A stretch of DNA of 64,000 nucleotides. Origin: Cordylochernes scorpioides. Lineage: Eukaryota > Arthropoda > Arachnida > Pseudoscorpiones > Chernetidae. Shown piece by piece: positions 55,874 to 64,000 of this stretch (position 1 is the first letter of the stretch; the number at the start of each line of letters is the position of its first letter). The stretch is taken from assembly GCA_030710605.1 (NCBI GenBank), contig CP092871.1, positions 71,265,020-71,329,019 on the forward strand, read 5' to 3'. A program made the translations under genes and the position numbers. Below the pieces are notes generated by a model, which saw nothing but the letters and a program-made list of their open reading frames with translations, was not told where the DNA came from and ran no database searches.

Positions 55874-56481
55874 GGACTGAGCACGGGATGAGATGGGACT
55901 GAGTACGGGATGAGATGGGACTGAGCACGGGATGAGATGGGACTGAGCACGGGATGAGATGGGACTGACCACGGGATGAGATGGGACTGACCACGGGATG
56001 AGATGGGACTGACCACGGGATGAGATGGGACTGACAGCGGGATGAGATGGGACTGACCACGGGATGAGATGGGACTGACAGCGGGATGAGATGAAACTGA
56101 CCACGGGATGAGATGAAACTGACCACGGGATGAGATGGGACTGAGCACGGGATGAGATGAAACTGACCACGGGATGAGATGGGACTGAGCACGGGATGAG
56201 ATGGGAATGATCACGGGATGAGATGGGAATGATCACGGGATGAGATGGGACTGAACACGGGATGAGATGGGACTGACCACGGGATGAGATGGGACTGAGC
56301 ACGGGATGAGATGGGACTGACAGCGGAATGAGATGGGACTGACCACGGTATGAGATGGGACTGAGCACGGGATGAGATGGGACTGAGCACGGGATGAAAT
56401 GGGACTGACTACGTGATGAGATGGGACTGAGCACGGGATGAAATGGGACTGACTACGTGATGAGATGGGACTGAGCACGGG

Positions 56482-56538
56482 ATAATAAAGCGTCTGTTCG
56501 TTGAAGCCGAATAGGATTGGTCCATTCTGTGTGACGTG
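56482..56538 (+). repeat. 57-bp direct repeat flanking the satellite, right
   Basis: Partner of 51288-51344. The Helitron protein remnant begins about 100 bp downstream. Confidence 0.85.
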
Positions 56539-56644
56539 GCGTGTGACGTGACGTCGGCAATTTATTCGGTGAATATTTGAGGAATAATATTTTTAAAATA
56601 ATTTTATTTTTTAATTTAGCTTGATTATTTTATTTTTATAAACA

Positions 56645-57083
56645 ATGTATCCTAAAAGAGCCCTTTCTATTGTTGAGGCCATCGAAGCAAAGCAACGTCG
56701 TATTGAACAGCAGCGACAAAGACGTTTAAATTCACCCGTAAGAGAACGGCATAATGAACAACAACGGCAATACCGAATGAATATGAGCGAAAATCAAAGA
56801 GCCCTTCAAAGGGAAAAGAATTCGACAGGGAGATAATCTACCTTTGCCAACAGGGACATGTTTCGAGGAAGATCAAATTCCCCTGCACTTTTGTGGCCAA
56901 CTTGATCAAGTTTGCCTAAAATGTAGAGCAAAGTATTTCGAATTGGAACAAACGACATACAGTAATACTTTTCATAAATGCTGTTCAAAAGGAAAAGTAG
57001 AACTTGAACCGATTCAAACATCTCAATCCACCTGCTCTAGCCGATCCCGTCCTTGGACGGGCTTTTCTACTAGTGATTTATAA
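56645..57083 (+). pseudogene. Helitron Rep/helicase protein, N-terminal remnant
   Basis: Two frames in succession (56645-56836 and 56844-57083) encode a basic Gln/Arg-rich N-terminus and then a Cys-rich block, CLKCRAKYFE followed by KCCSKGKVELE. This block is characteristic of proteins upstream of the Rep domain in Helitrons and related PIF1-type helicases. A frameshift near 56830 separates them. Rep and helicase domains are absent. It suggests that the flanking satellite region belongs to, or arose within, a Helitron. Confidence 0.7.
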
Positions 57084-57884
57084 AGTTTAACGTGTGTGAT
57101 TGCGTGCGTAAGAATAAGGATTAGATAAGATCTCTATGAATTTTTTCCTTATAATTCCCTTTAGGTTAGGATTATTGCTGCACCATGATTTATGCGTTTA
57201 TTCTTTTATTTAAATTGTAGCACATTCTTTTTATTATTTCCAATAATTATTGAATATTTAATTTCTATTATGATGCATTAGCGTGCCATCTGTTATGAAA
57301 ATCCGGAACTATTATAGACACGTATGATTCTTTTAAAAATTAAAAAATTTATACTACCCTTACTACAATGGAAAAATGAATTTCATTTGGGTTATGGCGT
57401 ATTATATTTCTACAGAGTAAATATATTATTATACATATATTTCAGAGAGAGAATCAATTTTTACAAGAACTTAATTTTATTAACAACCACTCAACAATCT
57501 TACAAAATTGAACAGAAATTAAAATCAAATTAAAATTATTTACATCAGACTGATCCCTTATTGAAGGAAGGTCTGGATTTCATCAGCTTCACAATCCGCC
57601 TTGAATTCGGCCAGCTTCTGGCTTATATAGTGGTACCCAACACCCGCTATTGCATGGTTGAGGAACTCAGCTGATGAGACTCACTGATGAGAACATCTTC
57701 CCTGTCCTGGCGGCACAAAACCGCCCATTCCATCATAAACCTGTCAAAACCCAGGGGACGCAGGCAGTCGGTGGCTAGGTTGTCAAATTGATATTTTACC
57801 TGCTCTTTAGCGGTCTGAGGATATTGTTTGGTTTGGTGCTTGCTGGAAGACTCTAGAGTACTGGTGGAGGGTGCAGTCTCGGTT
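57084..57884. other. No recognisable gene
   Basis: AT-rich to about 57530, then less so up to the ORF1-like remnant, of which 57540-57884 may be a flank. I recognise no motif. Confidence 0.4.
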
Positions 57885-58693
57885 TTACCTTTGAGATGGT
57901 GAAGAACCTCTGCGCTGGGGCAGCCTCTGGCGCAGGTGGTCGAATGCTGCGGGTGGAGATAAAGCTGTAGTGGTGATGGGAGCAGACTCAGGGGTCTTCA
58001 TACTGTTACTCTGGCTTGAAGCCTGAGGAATGCTTGCCACCCTGAGGGAGCAGTTCATCGTTTTATGGCCCAACCGGAGCAACGGAAGCCGTACTCTAAG
58101 TAGGCCAAGACATATCCCCCCCTTGGCAGTCACGATGATCTTTGGAAGATTTGTGATGCTTTCCCCCTCGTTCATGAGGATGAAAGCCGTATTTTTAAGA
58201 TCTACCCATGTGTAGCCGCCGGAGGTGTTCACGGTAGAGGCGATGGAGACCACCTGACAGTAAGTTCTCAGAGTTCGGACAATGTCCGCGTCCTCGATGA
58301 CGTATGGAAGGCCGCTGATGGTAATTCTTTTGGTCTTTTTCTGGTAGGGCAGGACCTTGAGGAGGGCCCCTTCAATGATGATTTTCGCCATCTCAGGCTG
58401 CTCCGGGCCAACCAGGACCTGCCCGGAAACTTTTCCAAGCTGCACCACGCAGAAAATACCCAATTTATTTTCAAGAACCTTGATGTAGCTCACCGGAGTG
58501 AACTTCGAGGCATATTCTAGGTAGAAAATCTGGTCAAAGGTTTCAGCTTCGGATATCTTCTGGCACTGCTCGAGCATTTGCTTAGAAACCTTTACCTGCT
58601 CGATGTTATTTCTGGGAAGCGATAGCAGGCAATGCGCAGTCCCGTTCCGATTGGTGGTGACTTGGCGAGATTAATCAGAAGTTCGACGCTCAT
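57885..58693 (-). pseudogene. Retroelement ORF1-like (gag-like) protein, frameshifted
   Basis: The minus strand starts with a likely ATG at 58693 (MSVELLINLAK), shifts frame near 58640, then runs as a 230-codon frame to 57885. An RITISGLPYVIEDADIVRTL stretch resembles the RRM-like fold of LINE ORF1 proteins. Near 58050-58110 a GHKTMNC piece and, in another frame, RCSG suggest a zinc knuckle broken by two small shifts. The assignment to LINE ORF1 (Tx1-like) is from general resemblance. A Pro-rich tail follows. Confidence 0.5.
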
Positions 58694-58763
58694 TCATCAA
58701 AGAGGGTCAATACTTCCGTTTTTTTTCCTATGTTCAAAGTTAGATTATTCGCCTTCAACGATT

Positions 58764-59054
58764 TCAGCACAATTCTGACCTTTTTTTTTTGGGAGAAGAA
58801 TTTGCATAATCGCTGCCGTCTTTCATGGACAAATTTGCATAATTAATTATTATAGAATTTATAGAATTTTTTCCTTCCTTTGAACTTTCGTCCATCGATA
58901 GCTCGACGTTGGATGTTTTCACATAGTTGGGAGTATCATCACCGTGCTCCCCGACAATACTGGTTGGAAATATCCATCCTCTAAACTCCAACACCGAAGA
59001 GGCGCGCTGCATGGCCGAGAGAGGGAACCACCACTGTGACATCACTTTGAACAT
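58764..59054 (-). other. Unrecognised 96-codon frame
   Basis: A minus-strand frame rich in Ser, Asn and Lys with no known motif. It lies upstream of the ORF1-like remnant and ends in KKKRSELC at an A run. It could be part of the same element. Confidence 0.25.
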
Positions 59055-59082
59055 GGGCGCGAGGACGAAGGAGATTCAACAG

Positions 59083-59216
59083 AGGAGCCACGAACGCGAA
59101 GACTGAAGATCACCAACTACGAGGAAGACAAGGAATAAACCTAATAACTTTATAAAAGGTAATTTATTTATTATTTACTTTTATTATATGAAAACCCACT
59201 AGGGAAACGTTTGTAA
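59083..59216 (+). repeat. gypsy-type LTR fragment
   Basis: CGAGGAAGACAAGGAATAAA, AATAACTTTATAAAAGGTAA and a decayed gag start (AAAACCCACTAGGGAAACG) run parallel to 22588-22740. Confidence 0.55.
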
Positions 59217-60325
59217 CTTAAATAATTGAAATAAAATACATTCCAACTGTGTAATCACAGTATTAAGGAAAATATTGGGAAGGGCAATATCAGGGCGAAT
59301 TCGCATGTCTAGTTATTTAAAAAAAATAATTTTAAATTATTTTTATTTAAATAATTATTAATGATAAAGATAGCTTGTGTAAAAACGCCTTCTCCTTTAA
59401 CTATCACTTTGACCTGACGGAGAATGATTCTAATGAAATCACACTGCTGGTGATACCACAATAAATACATTGGAGTTATTTGACTAGCCGAAATTTACTG
59501 GTATACATTAAGAGATTACATATTTTCTACAACAGTACTTTTTTGAATTTTGATATACGACTGGTTGAAATATAAGCGGTCGTATATATGCTTTGATTAA
59601 AACTTCTTTTCTACGGTCGACGCGCTTTTAGATTCCACTCTCTCAGCCGTCTGTTGATGGTCATTTTGGACATTTGTGTGCCGTTCACACGTTGGATGGT
59701 AGATAACGTCGAATCCGCTACTACGACAGCGTTCTGACAATCGTTCTGTCCTCTCGTACTGTTGTTTCTCTTGGTCGAAAGCTGCCGTCCTGGCGTTTTT
59801 GAAATGTAAATATAAGCGGTCGGGGTAGGTTTAGATCAAAACTGTTCTTATACGTGCTCTCTTCGTGCAAAGTATGGCCTGCGAATTAAATTATTGTGCC
59901 GCGCCGTATATAATATTGGTTATTACATTTTTTAAATTTCGATCTTTAATTGAGAATATAAAATCACCCAGTATCTAAAGTATAATATACCTAATTTTTA
60001 TAATATAAATAATTAAAATTAATCGTAAATATGTATCTTTTAAGAAATTCTAGGGACACAAACTAAAAGGTACAAAAAGCGTACAAGGATGTTTTTATTC
60101 CTTGTTTTTTTTTCCGCTAAAGAAAGGTTTAAAACAGAAGCAATTTGATCACAACCACGCTAATCTTATTAAAGGGGAGTTTAAATTTAACTGCCTTGTT
60201 TTTCCGCCAAAACAAATTTGGCCCAGTTAAACCACCTTTACTGTGTTGTTTGGTTGAGAATGGAATTGGCTTCTTTCTGGTTTTCCTTCCGTCTGCTCCC
60301 AACTTCTATAACGATATATTTCTGC
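59217..60325. other. No recognisable gene
   Basis: AT-rich except at 59600-59880, where the block ATATAAGCGGTCG appears at 59568 and again at 59810. I recognise no gene. Confidence 0.4.
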
Positions 60326-60334
60326 AGTTAAATC

Positions 60335-60378
60335 CACGTTTAGTTGATTTTTGTTCCACTAGATGGCGCTCTGCCAGA
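60335..60378 (+). repeat. Hammerhead-repeat family, small piece
   Basis: CGTTTAGTTGATTTTTGTTC and CACTAGATGGCGCTCTGCCA match the 13200-13270 arm. Confidence 0.6.
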
Positions 60379-60954
60379 TTCCTAGAGCGGGTAGAACGCT
60401 GCTAACTACCCGGGTATATTTATAGGCAAAATATTCCCGTAATTTCGTTCTAAATGGAACAATGCGTTTGTCTTGAAATGATTCTATTCTAAATATTGTC
60501 ACGTAGGGAGAACAAACCTAATGATGTTAATTTACTTCAATCAAAACAATTACAAACACATTTACCTAATATAAAGAGAGGAAAGGGAAGAAATTTTATG
60601 AAAAGTAAAATATCAAAATTAACTACAGTTTTTTTTTTAAATATCAAAAATTACGAGAAAAAAATTGTTAAATTATGTTTTGAATTTTCTCTCTCATTTT
60701 CCAAAAATATTGATTTAAAAACATAACAAAATAAAGCATTATTCATCTCTAGAATTTATCATCGATCTTATATAAGAAATGTTGCATATTTCCCCAAATT
60801 TGAGGATTGCTGTTAACTCTAAAGGAAAATCTTTTTTCATTCTCTCTATTCCGCCTCATTGAATACCATTAACCCCTCAAATCAATACTTTAACAGCAAT
60901 AGAATATATTTTAGTGCTCGCTAGAAATTGAGAAAAACTATGCATTTGAATATA

Positions 60955-61115
60955 CAGTTAAACCTGTCTATAGCGCCCCCTCTTTTGGCTCACCAAAATA
61001 GTGTGCTATAGACAGGTCACTTTTAATGTAAATCGCATCGTACTACGTATTTAAAATCGGGCGCTATAGAGAGGAAGGCGCTATTTAGATGGGGCGCTAT
61101 AGACAGGTCTAACTG
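60955..61115. mobile_element. Tigger/pogo-type MITE
   Basis: 161 bp between TA dinucleotides with inverted ends CAGTTAAACCTGTCTATAGC and GCTATAGACAGGTCTAACTG. Inner copies of GCTATAGA boxes are present. There is no coding sequence. Confidence 0.85.
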
Positions 61116-61273
61116 TATTTCTACATATTCAAAAATAGACTTTTTATTAACTCTTAAAATAATTATATTAGATGTTATACTTAACAACCATCTCTCTCTC
61201 TCGATATGCAAATTGCTGTCTCATATAGTGTCTTATGGAGATCTCTGTTTTGTTAACGTTATATTTACATATG

Positions 61274-61786
61274 TTAAGAAAAAGGCATCTCCTTATCGTG
61301 CAACTAAAAGTTGCTGATGGCTGGCGCCATCTATCGGAATAAATATCAACTATTCTCGTTGATTTTTAATTATTCCAGAATTGGCCAAATACCCATTCTT
61401 GATTAATCAAGAAAACTCATCAGCAATAAGGAGATGCCTTTTTCTTAATTTATGCACCTTATCCCAGTACAATGTTACATTTGTACTATTTTTTCACATT
61501 GTGTAGCGTCCTCACGCAATTCTGGCCTTAACTACCCGTTTCATGATTTTTCAGGATGCCTTAATGACCAATTTTTTGGTCGTTGAGGTACAGCTTGCAC
61601 CACGCTGATGAGGGCCAACAGCCCGAAACGCGTCCGTGGTTAGCTTTTCTTGATTAATCAAGAATGGGTATTTGGCCAATTCTGGAATAATTAAAAATCA
61701 ACGAGAATAGTTGATATTTATTCCGATAGATGGCGCCAGCCATCAGCAACTTTCAGTTGCACGATAAGGAGATGCCTTTTTCTTAA
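61274..61786. repeat. Inverted Penelope-type repeat with hammerhead at the hinge
   Basis: Arms at about 61274-61405 (minus) and 61645-61786 (plus) share TCTCCTTATCGTGCAACT, GCGCCATCTATCGGAATAAA and CTTGATTAATCAAGAA. The canonical hammerhead lies in the spacer, immediately before the right arm. A 70-bp direct repeat (ATAAGGAGATGCC and following) is at 61424-61494 and 61766-61833. Confidence 0.85.
61600..61639 (+). ncRNA. Canonical hammerhead ribozyme
   Basis: Stem I CCACG (61600-61604) pairs with CGTGG (61635-61639). Core CTGATGA is at 61605-61611, stem II GGGC-CAACA-GCCC at 61612-61624, GAAA at 61625-61628, and the cleavage base C at 61634. Stem III is the palindrome ACGCGT (61628-61633), which can close only a minimal stem within one molecule but pairs fully between two. 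Penelope-like elements are known to encode such minimal hammerheads; activity is predicted, not shown. Confidence 0.88.
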
Positions 61787-62372
61787 TTTATGCACCTTAT
61801 CCCAGTACAATGTTACATTTGTACTATTTTTTTCACATTTACATATGTATAAATGCACAATGCTCGAAAGTTTGAATCTTTTCCAACAATAAAAGATAGG
61901 CTTCTCCCGACACAACTTGTTTACTTTAAAGTAAAATGTTACAACTCTACCATAATGTAGAGGAACTAAGTACACACATCATGTCTCTATATACGGAAAT
62001 CTTCCTCCCCAACTTAGCACCTACTGTAATTTATTGCTTCAATTCCCATTAAAGTTGGAATGGCTTCTAAAGTATGATGTATTCGGTGGCCTACTTGGTC
62101 TTAACAACTTCTCAAGTCGAAATTCCGACTTTCTTCACTAAGTGGTGTCTTTATCATACCGTAGATGATGTGGAATCTCTTGTATATTGTCTATAAGTTG
62201 TCTCTGGATCTCTGGTCGAGTATTCCACAATGGTATAGGTACATTCATTGTTGTGTTGTTTGATTCAAGAATAAATCGAGGGGTTGTTTAAGGGGAGTGG
62301 TATAACCCGTCCATTTTCGTCAGCCTCGACTCGACATCGAATTCCTCATCGGCACTATTTTTATATAGAAAA

Positions 62373-63002
62373 CTAGACGAATGACCCGGGCAACGCCCGG
62401 ATTTACACGATTAAATGTATTATTCAAACACATAAAACATAGCAAAATAAATCATAGCAAATATAGCAAGAGCAGTTATTTTAAACGGCGAATTAGATCA
62501 GTTATAGCAAAAAATGAAAATATATATTTAAATATGTGAAATAGTTATAAATTAGAGAACCTGTAAATATAGTTAAGGACCCTTGCATTGTAATTAAGAA
62601 AAAGCTTCTCGTCTAGAACGCTCAGGCGACCTGCCGGTGGCGCGCGCCCGTTAGCTGCCGGCGAGCACGTGACTTCCCTGTGCGCGCGCATGGCTGTCGG
62701 CGACGCGACCGCCCGCCATGCGCGCGCACAGGGAAGTCACGTGCTCGCCGGCAGCCAACGGGCGCGCGCCGCCGGCAGGTCGCCTGAGCGTTCTAGAGGG
62801 CGCTGCTCGTGAGCTAAGTTGAATAATTTGAATATATAGTTTTAATAATTGATTTATATATTTTTTAAAATAGCCTATCGTCATCCCCGTTATTTTTTAC
62901 CTATGTATGGAAATTTTGGTTTGAATTAGTGAACTACTGCGAATTTGTATACCGGACATACAAACCAACAAACATACAAACATTCATTTTTATATATATA
63001 GA
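62373..63002 (-). mobile_element. Helitron, copy 4, with a GC-rich hairpin
   Basis: On the minus strand the 3' end has the GCCCGG/CCGGGC hairpin and CTAG (62373-62376) before T. The likely 5' end at about 63002 reads TCTATATATATAAAAATGAA, then TGTTTGTATG, a common Helitron start pattern. The middle holds a palindrome at 62612-62797. No Rep/helicase protein is present. The 3' end is shared with copies 1-3, the body is not. Confidence 0.8.
62612..62797. repeat. GC-rich hairpin inside the Helitron
   Basis: Arms of 83 bp (62612-62694 and 62715-62797) pair with about two mismatches around a 20-bp loop. The ends are TCTAGAACGCTCAGGCGACC. It is very GC-rich against an AT-rich background, with several CG dinucleotides. 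Confidence 0.85.
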
Positions 63003-63004
63003 AA

Positions 63005-63210
63005 TTGCCTCAATGGGCTCCGTTATTTGCAGAAGTCCAATACCATCAGTGAGTACAAGTAACCAAAAGAGGTTCTGACAAACTTTCAAGTGCAATAGAC
63101 GAAGTGCTTTCTACATGTATAGACATGTGACGAACTTACAGTAAAATCATACGCTAACTGCCCCCCCATGATTATCCTGGCCTGTACCATGTGTACTTGT
63201 GATAAGTAAG
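63005..63210 (+). repeat. SINE-like repeat, 5'-truncated by the Helitron
   Basis: It has GCCTCAATGGGCTCCGTTAT, CTACATGTATAGACATGTG and CATGATTATCCTGGCCTGTA in family order. The B-box head is missing; the Helitron abuts it. Confidence 0.55.
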
Positions 63211-64000
63211 AAAGGAATGGATCAATATGTTGACACCTGCCCTGAGCTATCTAACTATTTAAGGACTTCCTTCATGAACCTAAACTTTACATTTACTGAG
63301 TGACCACTTCCAGGAGATACAGGGATGTTCTAACTGCTAGATACTAGTCTGTACTTGTGAGCTGGACAGCCCGGGTAGTTGGCGATATACGTTCCTGGGT
63401 TTATAAGTTCTCTTTATAAGCAACACAATACAATATTCCATTATGGTTTACGGTAGATAGAACTTACGATATATAGAATACGTATTTTCTGGTAGGTTTT
63501 TCAAGGTTGGTCTTGGTTTCTTGAGATGTACCAGGGTTTCACGAAATATACATAGAGGTATTCAACTGTAAAAGTGTGGAAAGGTCAATTATGAGGCCAA
63601 AATATAAGTGAATATTTTGCCGGGAAGATACGTATATTTAATCTATTAAATAATGGTCACATCTCTTCACACAAAATAAACGCTGATATCTAGCATAATC
63701 AATTTAGAGTCCAATTTGAAGAGGGGAGCTGACTTTTTTTATAGAGATCAATATTTCTCGACAGAAAAAAGTCTCCATTTGTTCATAACCACAGAGGCTC
63801 CCTGTATCCCAGGATGGAGCAGCCAGGTAAGCCCACGGCCAGTTGAGAGTAAACTAATTTCCTCCACTAATCCTCCAGACTCAGCAGTTTTTCCCTCCCT
63901 CTTGAACTCTCAAGTCGAATCCTTCAGTTTTAAAATCTCCTTATTTCTATTGACTCGGAGTCATCAGAAATCTTCAACATTTCCACTAATTTCCTTCAAT
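63211..64000. other. No recognisable gene
   Basis: I see no gene, RNA or recognised repeat up to the window end. Confidence 0.4.

Larger units (their letters stand above)
51405..56480. repeat. 22-bp satellite, over 200 units
   Basis: The unit is GGGACTGAGCACGGGATGAGAT, in two blocks (51405-55415 and 55861-56480) split by a LINE tail. Common variants replace GAGCACGG with GACCACGG, GACAGCGG, GAACACGG or ATGATCACGG; the last often comes in pairs. Because 22 is not a multiple of three, each frame passes through all phases of the unit. None has a minus-strand stop, so long frames appear in all three minus frames. It is non-coding. Confidence 0.95.

Noticed and set aside
51257-56478. Many long minus-strand frames with a Ser/Pro/His-rich repeat
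   Set aside because: They follow from a 22-bp unit without minus-strand stops in any frame. Overlapping frames in all three phases rule out normal coding.
51405-56480. CRISPR-like array
   Set aside because: Units are contiguous without unique spacers, the setting is eukaryotic and no cas genes are present.
59690-59790. Possible antisense 28S fragment (GTCCTCTCGTACTG)
   Set aside because: Only a short stretch fits; the neighbouring bases do not follow rRNA.
62651-62884. 77-codon minus-strand frame in the Helitron hairpin
   Set aside because: It lies across the GC-rich palindrome, where stops are rare. No motif.

Overview
This window is animal nuclear DNA, AT-rich and almost wholly made of transposable elements and tandem repeats. 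I find no complete host protein gene. Penelope-like elements with a GIY-YIG nuclease, Tc1, mariner and Tigger transposons, a Ty3/gypsy element, Helitrons, LINEs and an arthropod-like 28S rRNA fragment suggest an invertebrate, most likely an arthropod and possibly an arachnid. The species is not determinable here.

Layout. 1-890: 3' part of a LINE. 2622-3061: perfect 440-bp palindrome. 3578-8804: nested block in which a Tc1 fragment abuts a Tigger remnant, and a second LINE of the first family (4679-8192) sits in the Tigger with a 14-bp target duplication. 9160-9586: two foldback palindromes. 10895-12812: 39-bp minisatellite. 12979-15248: two hammerhead-family foldbacks, a foldback mariner and a short Tigger. 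15500-21100: SINE-like copies, Penelope-type ends, a decayed LTR element and an inverted Penelope dimer. 21530-27568: assembly gap, an old gypsy copy and a young one with identical LTRs. 27950-32214: palindromes, a hAT-like MITE, hammerhead-bearing repeats and a Helitron. 32390-37275: large decayed inverted dimer of a Penelope-like element. 38700-46441: SINE-like copy, 28S rRNA fragment, mariner deletion derivative, hammerhead repeat and a near-complete Tc1. 47874-48945: two Helitrons, one carrying a tRNA-Gly(GCC). 51288-57083: large 22-bp satellite with a LINE tail inserted, next to a Helitron protein remnant. 57885-59216: retroelement ORF1-like remnant and an LTR piece. 60955-63002: MITE, hammerhead-bearing inverted repeat and a Helitron with a GC-rich hairpin.

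Two themes stand out. First, small self-cleaving-type hammerhead motifs lie at the hinge of Penelope-type repeats. One is fully canonical (61600-61639), others are altered, and a broader set shares the same architecture with a non-canonical core. Second, inverted dimers and palindromes recur across unrelated families. The only long open frames are retroelement pol genes (4815-7877 and 24168-27239).
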